Shown piece after piece: positions 6,481 through 11,851 of a stretch of 11,851 nt of DNA; within the stretch, counting starts at the first letter, position 1; the number at the start of each line of letters is the position of its first letter. Below the pieces are notes generated by a model, which worked only from the letters and a program-made list of their open reading frames with translations, made no database searches and was not told the origin of the DNA. Source of the DNA: Acidobacteria bacterium UBA2994 (GTDB lineage Bacteria; Acidobacteriota; Vicinamibacteria; Vicinamibacterales; UBA8438). The position numbers were made by a program, and so were the translations under genes. The stretch spans positions 707-12,557 of the forward strand of contig DEAA01000006.1 in NCBI GenBank assembly GCA_002346545.1, written 5' to 3'.

Positions 6481-8934
6481 TTGCTGCTCATGCACACCGC
6501 CGCCCTGACCAGCCTCGAGTTCGACCGGATCGTAGAGGTGGTGACGAGCCTCGCCATCACCCCGCTGGGGCGGGAGTATCTCGAGCGGCTGACGCCGTCA
6601 CAGGATCCCAGAACCGTCCAGCAAGCTCAGGCGCTGACCACCGAAACTGTGCGCTTCCTGGCCGGTGGCGGTAGTTGCCCGCTGGAAGCGACGGACCTGC
6701 TGAGCGAGACGATCGGCGTGCTCGCCATCGAAGACCAGATCCTTGAACCGGCTCAGCTGCACGCCCTCGCGGGCTTCCTGCGGTCTGTGAAGCGAGCCTG
6801 TGAGGCGGTAGCCGCAGCCGGCGACGACGTGCCTGGCCTGTCTAGGATCGTCTCAGGATGCCCGACCTGGCAGCGGGAATGTGCCGATGTGTACAAGAAG
6901 GTCGACGCTTCGGGCGAGGTGGTCGACGACGCCAGTCCGGATCTGCGTGCAGTTCGCAGTCGGCTCCAAAAGCAACGTAACCGGTTACGGGGAAACCTCG
7001 AGTCCTATCTCCGGGGACGAGACACGGCAAGATATCTCCAGGAGCAGTTCTTCACCGAGCGTAACGGGCGCCTGGTCCTGGTGCTCAAGAATGAGCACCG
7101 CACGGCCATTCCCGGCATCGTACACGGCACCTCCGCCAGCGGAGCGAGCCTGTATCTCGAACCGCTTAGCACAGTCGACGTCAACAACGAGATCGTCGCG
7201 CTTGAAGAGCAGGAGCAGAAGGAGATGCGGCGGATCCTGCTGGCGCTGGCCGGCAGCTTCCGGCGCCGCGGCACTGACCTGCATCACACCCTTCGGGTCG
7301 CAACCGACCTCGACACCAGCCAGGCCCGGGCCAGGTTCGCTGACTTGGTGGACGGGACCGAGCCACGACTGTCCAACGACAGCACGATGGAACTCCGCGA
7401 GGCGCGACATCCGCTGCTGATGGAGTCGGTGACCGCCCGACTGTCCGACGGGAGAGAACCGGCCGCGACCGCTCCGGTTCCGGTCGACATCCTACTGAAG
7501 CCACCCGTACGCGCCCTGATCGTGACCGGGCCAAACACCGGCGGAAAGACAGTGGCACTCAAGACCGCAGGACTTTTGGCCATGATGGCCCAGGCCGGGC
7601 TCCACATACCGGCCGCTGCCGGGTCGACGCTCCCGGTCTTCCGATCCGTCTTCGCCGACATCGGCGACGAACAGTCGATTGCGGCGAATTTGAGCACCTT
7701 CTCCGGTCACGTGACCAATATCGTCGACATGAACCGGCGACTCGGTCTACCCGCGCTGGTGCTGCTTGACGAGGTCGGCGCCGGCACCGACCCGGTCGAG
7801 GGCGCCGCGCTAGGCCGGGCCATCGTCGAGCACTTCCGGTCACGGGGCGCGCACGTGATCGCGACCACGCACGACGAGGCCCTGAAGTCCTATGGCGTCA
7901 CCGAATCCGGCGTCACCTGCGCCGCGTTCGGGTTCGAGGACGAGACTTTCGCACCGACCTATCGGATGGAGTACGGATCGAGTGGCCGAAGCCTTGCCCT
8001 GGAAATCGCGGAGCGGCTGGGGCTGGACCCCACCGTGATCGCCGCCGCGCGCCAGCTGCGCACCAAGCGTGAGGCGCAACTGGCCGATCACCTGGCCCAG
8101 GTGGACGACGCGCGCCGGGCAGTCGAGGCTCAGCAGCGGAGGCTCGATGCTGAAGGCGACGACATCGAGCGCCGACTTCAATTGCTGGCCGATCGAGAAC
8201 GCGCGCTCCAGGAACGGGAAGAAGCGGGTCGGCGGGAACTGCAACGATCGCTGGACATAGCGCTGAAAACAGCCCGGCAAGAGGTCGACGAGGTCGTGAC
8301 CGAGCTGCGCGCGCGCGCCGCCACTCTCGAGCGGGAAGCCGCCGCGCGCGCTGAACGTCAGGCCCCCCCCCTGTCGACCGGGGACGCAGGCGGCCTCCGG
8401 GCCAAAGCGCGCGCCGGCCTAGAGGCAGTCGCAGACCGCGTGCCCGTGCCGCTACCGCCCGCCAGGGCCCCGAAGGCGCCACGCCGACCGACTGCGGTAG
8501 GACAGCATGTGACCGTCCCCACCCTCGGCGTGGTGGGGATCGTGCGGTCGCTGCAAGGTCAGGACGCCGAGGTGGAAGTACGCGGAAAGCGGCTCCGCGT
8601 GGCGATCGCGTCGCTCACCACGACCACGGCGCCGCCGTCTCGGCCCACGCCCACTAAAGTCGTGGTGCAGGTAGCGCCGCCCAGCGGGTCACTCGAGGAA
8701 CTCAACCTGATCGGCTGCCGGGTGGAGGAGGCACTCTCCAGAGCGGAGAAACACCTTGACCAGGCGATGATGACCGAGCATCGCGTGGTGCGCTTCATCC
8801 ACGGGCACGGCACCGGGCAGCTCCGGCGGGCCATCGCCGGCTTTCTTGGTGCCCACTCGCTGGTGGTCCGGGTATCCGAAGCCGACCCGAACGAAGGGGG
8901 CGCGGCGGTCACCGTCGCGGTACTGAAGGACTAG
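6481..8934 (+). CDS. mutS2: Endonuclease MutS2 (MutS-family ATPase with C-terminal Smr domain)
   Basis: MutS2 is a MutS paralogue without mismatch-recognition domains. Family members are reported to suppress homologous recombination or to act on collided ribosomes. From the TTG at 6481 it has 817 residues. The order is an N-terminal clamp/lever region, an ATPase core with Walker A GPNTGGKT at 350-357 and Walker B LVLLDEVGAGTDP with D430-E431, the dimerisation and switch segment TTHDEALKSYG, a charged coiled coil (about 525-640), a proline/arginine-rich linker, and a Smr domain from about 738. Smr starts with LNLIGCRVEEAL instead of the LDLRG form and keeps HGHGTGQLRR at 774-783. AAGGA at 6467-6471 suits the TTG at 6481. 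The ATG at 6490 (MHTAALTSLEFDRI) is nearly equally good and fits homologues. A run of nine C lies in the linker. dnaG begins 4 nt after the stop. Confidence 0.95.
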   Translation: MLLMHTAALTSLEFDRIVEVVTSLAITPLGREYLERLTPSQDPRTVQQAQALTTETVRFLAGGGSCPLEATDLLSETIGVLAIEDQILEPAQLHALAGFLRSVKRACEAVAAAGDDVPGLSRIVSGCPTWQRECADVYKKVDASGEVVDDASPDLRAVRSRLQKQRNRLRGNLESYLRGRDTARYLQEQFFTERNGRLVLVLKNEHRTAIPGIVHGTSASGASLYLEPLSTVDVNNEIVALEEQEQKEMRRILLALAGSFRRRGTDLHHTLRVATDLDTSQARARFADLVDGTEPRLSNDSTMELREARHPLLMESVTARLSDGREPAATAPVPVDILLKPPVRALIVTGPNTGGKTVALKTAGLLAMMAQAGLHIPAAAGSTLPVFRSVFADIGDEQSIAANLSTFSGHVTNIVDMNRRLGLPALVLLDEVGAGTDPVEGAALGRAIVEHFRSRGAHVIATTHDEALKSYGVTESGVTCAAFGFEDETFAPTYRMEYGSSGRSLALEIAERLGLDPTVIAAARQLRTKREAQLADHLAQVDDARRAVEAQQRRLDAEGDDIERRLQLLADRERALQEREEAGRRELQRSLDIALKTARQEVDEVVTELRARAATLEREAAARAERQAPPLSTGDAGGLRAKARAGLEAVADRVPVPLPPARAPKAPRRPTAVGQHVTVPTLGVVGIVRSLQGQDAEVEVRGKRLRVAIASLTTTTAPPSRPTPTKVVVQVAPPSGSLEELNLIGCRVEEALSRAEKHLDQAMMTEHRVVRFIHGHGTGQLRRAIAGFLGAHSLVVRVSEADPNEGGAAVTVAVLKD
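8307..8318. repeat. (GC)6 dinucleotide repeat within mutS2
   Basis: Twelve bases of strictly alternating GC lie in the coiled-coil coding region and encode arginine and alanine codons (LRARAA). The tract is short but lies only 44 nt before the nine-C run in the same gene. Confidence 0.6.
8363..8371. repeat. Nine-C homopolymer within mutS2
   Basis: Nine consecutive C residues encode part of an A-P-P-L stretch between the coiled coil and the Smr domain. The frame is intact as given, since ATPase motifs upstream and Smr motifs downstream are in phase. Loss of one C would end translation at TAG 8420-8422. Gain of one would end it at TAA 8655-8657. Both are before the Smr domain at about 8692. 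Confidence 0.85.
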
Positions 8935-8938
8935 GCCC

Positions 8939-10708
8939 ATGGGTCTGTTTCCTCAATCGTTCATCGACGACCTCAAGTCGCAGGCCGATATCGTCCAGGT
9001 GGTCCAGGACTATGTACCCCTGAAATCCGCCGGATCCAGCTATAAAGGTCTGTGCCCCTTCCACGGGGAGAAGACACCGTCGTTCCACGTACATCGCGAC
9101 AAGGGATTCTTCCACTGCTTCGGGTGCGGCGTGGGCGGTGACGTGCTGAAGTTCGTCGAGCTTCAGGAGAAGCTCGGGTTTCAAGACGCGGTCCGGCACC
9201 TGGCTCAGCGCTTCGGCCTACAGGTGCCGGAGCCAGAGAACGAACAAGACGCGGCAGCGGAGGCGGAGCGCGAAGCACTCCTAACGGCACACGAGGCCGC
9301 CACCGAGTACTTCCAGCACCAGCTGGCCGCCCCCGGCGGTGCCGGCGCAAGGGAACATCTGGAGGGCCGGGACATCACGGAGGCCACCACCGGGCAGCTC
9401 CGCCTGGGATTCGCCCCGGCGACCAGAGACGGCCTGTTGACCCACTTGCGCGCCCGTGGCTATTCGGATGAGCTGCTGGTGAAAAGCGGGCTGGCTGCGT
9501 CCAAGGAAGGGCGGCCACTTATCGACCGATTCAGGAACCGGCTCGTAATACCAATCGCGCGGGACGGTGGCTCGGTCATCGCGTTCGGGGCACGGGCCCT
9601 GGGCGCCGAGCAGCTGCCGAAGTACCTGAACTCGCCAGAGACCGTTATCTACTCCAAGGCACGAACCCTCTACGGGCTGAACCTGTCCAAACGGGCAATC
9701 CGTTCGGCCGGCATCGCGGTACTGGTCGAGGGCTACTTCGACCTCGCCCAGGCACTGCAGGCCGACGTGCCACAGGTCGTAGCGACCTGCGGCACCGCGG
9801 TCAGCGAATCCCAGGTGAAGCTGCTGAAGCGGTTCACCTCCAAGGTAATCGTGAGTTTTGACCCTGACCCGGCCGGGGCGGGCGCATCGGCACGGTCCGG
9901 GGAACTGCTGCTGGCCGAAGGACTCCAGGTGAACGTGGCGGTGCTGGATGAGGGCGAAGATCCCGATACATGTATACGGAACAGGGGTGCTGAAGGTTAC
10001 AAGGAAAAACTGCGCACTTCGAGGCCATATCTGGAATACTTACTGGATCGGGAAGCGGCCCAGCGCGACCTGACGCGCGGCGACCACCAACGGGAGTTCC
10101 TGACGAGAATGCTACAGGTGGCTGCGCGGATACCGGATGCGGCGAGCAGGGACTTGTTCGCAGACCGGCTCGCCCACAAGGCTCGAGTCCTCGAGGACGT
10201 CGTGCGCACCGAGATCCGGAAGGCTGCGGTGGCCCGCCGGACGACGTTGGGCGACACCGTGGGGCAGGTGGGGAAACGACGCCCCATCACGACCGCCGAA
10301 AAGGGGATTGTCTGGGCCCTCGTGCGTGAAACATCGTCGGCGATGGAGGCAATTCAGTCGCTCACCGACGAGGATTTAGCCGGTTTGACGACCGCACCGA
10401 TACTGACGACCGCCCGGGCGCTGGCTGATTGGCCGTCGGAGTCCGTCCTAGAGACGCTCCGACAGCGTCTAAGTACACAAGAGGCAGCGTGGATCGAACG
10501 CTTGGGCCGGGAAGAACGTCCGGCAACCTCACTGGCATACTGTCTGGGCGCGCTGCGGCAGCGGGTGCTCGATAGACGCCTAGCCGCGATCAATGATGAG
10601 ATCGCGCGCTGCCTGGAACAGAACGAGGTCACGGCCTCGACGACACTCGACGCGTTGATGAAGCAGAAGCACGCACTGGCGACCGAGCTGGAATCGCTCC
10701 GGTCGTGA
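8939..10708 (+). CDS. dnaG: DNA primase
   Basis: DnaG makes the RNA primers for Okazaki fragments at the replication fork, working with the DnaB helicase. The 589-residue protein is of normal size. The N-terminal CHC2 zinc-binding domain has C39, H42, C60 and C63 in the motifs [13 protein letters not shown] and [13 protein letters not shown]. The RNA polymerase core follows, including the FRNRLVIPI segment, and carries a TOPRIM fold with E264 in VLVEGYFDL and D308/D310 in [12 protein letters not shown]. The usual FDGD is FDPD here, but the metal-binding acidic residues are kept. The C-terminal part from about 430 is the less conserved helicase-interaction domain. The ATG at 8939 lies 4 nt after the mutS2 stop, so the two are very likely co-transcribed and translationally coupled. 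rpoD follows after 52 nt, as in the macromolecular synthesis operon of many bacteria. Confidence 0.97.
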   Translation: MGLFPQSFIDDLKSQADIVQVVQDYVPLKSAGSSYKGLCPFHGEKTPSFHVHRDKGFFHCFGCGVGGDVLKFVELQEKLGFQDAVRHLAQRFGLQVPEPENEQDAAAEAEREALLTAHEAATEYFQHQLAAPGGAGAREHLEGRDITEATTGQLRLGFAPATRDGLLTHLRARGYSDELLVKSGLAASKEGRPLIDRFRNRLVIPIARDGGSVIAFGARALGAEQLPKYLNSPETVIYSKARTLYGLNLSKRAIRSAGIAVLVEGYFDLAQALQADVPQVVATCGTAVSESQVKLLKRFTSKVIVSFDPDPAGAGASARSGELLLAEGLQVNVAVLDEGEDPDTCIRNRGAEGYKEKLRTSRPYLEYLLDREAAQRDLTRGDHQREFLTRMLQVAARIPDAASRDLFADRLAHKARVLEDVVRTEIRKAAVARRTTLGDTVGQVGKRRPITTAEKGIVWALVRETSSAMEAIQSLTDEDLAGLTTAPILTTARALADWPSESVLETLRQRLSTQEAAWIERLGREERPATSLAYCLGALRQRVLDRRLAAINDEIARCLEQNEVTASTTLDALMKQKHALATELESLRS

Positions 10709-10720
10709 CCACGATGACGC

Positions 10721-10747
10721 CGATGGCCTAGGCCACCTGGCTCATCG
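10721..10747 (+). promoter_or_regulatory. Hairpin and palindrome between dnaG and rpoD, abutting the rpoD ribosome binding site
   Basis: In the 52-nt gap, CGATGGCC (10721-10728) can pair with GGCTCATCG (10739-10747) as an 8-bp stem with one bulged T and a 10-nt loop. A perfect 12-bp palindrome TGGCCTAGGCCA (10724-10735) overlaps it and would compete with that fold. The 3' edge of the stem touches the AGGAGG ribosome binding site (10748-10753). It could be a message-processing or stability element, or an operator. Activity is inferred. Confidence 0.3.
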
Positions 10748-10753
10748 AGGAGG
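10748..10753 (+). promoter_or_regulatory. Strong Shine-Dalgarno for rpoD (defines a TTG start)
   Basis: AGGAGG is a full anti-16S match and lies 7 nt before the TTG at 10761. It is by far the strongest ribosome binding site in the window and fixes the non-ATG start of rpoD. Confidence 0.85.
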
Positions 10754-10760
10754 AACACTA

Positions 10761-11851
<1,091 letters not shown>

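Overview
This is a GC-rich bacterial chromosomal window made almost entirely of conserved housekeeping genes, with short intergenic gaps. I see no mobile element, phage gene, CRISPR array, tRNA or rRNA. The mutS2-dnaG-rpoD string, a short-type citrate synthase and a group 1 sigma factor with region 1.1 and a basic insert point to a GC-rich environmental lineage. Acidobacteriota (Vicinamibacteria-like) is my best guess from protein style, but it is an inference and could be wrong.

Layout. The left edge holds the 3' end of a tetratricopeptide-repeat protein gene (+), followed after 15 nt by yggS (pyridoxal-phosphate homeostasis, +). These converge on a four-gene block read on the minus strand: an uncharacterised four-helix membrane protein, citrate synthase, lepA (elongation factor 4) and lepB (signal peptidase I). 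The membrane-protein and citrate-synthase genes overlap as ATGA. lepA follows the citrate synthase gene after 67 nt and has its own strong-looking TATAAT box only 12 nt from its start codon. lepA leads into lepB, where a GTG overlaps the lepA stop as GTGA. A 138-nt divergent region (5401-5538) separates this block from larB (nickel-pincer cofactor biosynthesis, +), which has no larC or larE partner here. After larB come a terminator-like hairpin and then mutS2, dnaG and rpoD (+). rpoD runs off the right edge after 363 codons.

How the genes work together. lepA-lepB is a classic pairing (translation factor plus signal peptidase). dnaG-rpoD is the core of the macromolecular synthesis operon (primase plus primary sigma factor). 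Here mutS2, not rpsU, sits directly before dnaG, only 4 nt away.

I do not find a new multi-gene system. The points most worth checking are small: a 9-C homopolymer in mutS2 where a one-base slip in either direction removes the Smr domain, the near-leaderless lepA promoter with a dyad over its upstream part, the hairpin abutting the rpoD ribosome binding site, the membrane protein coupled to citrate synthase, and the isolated larB.
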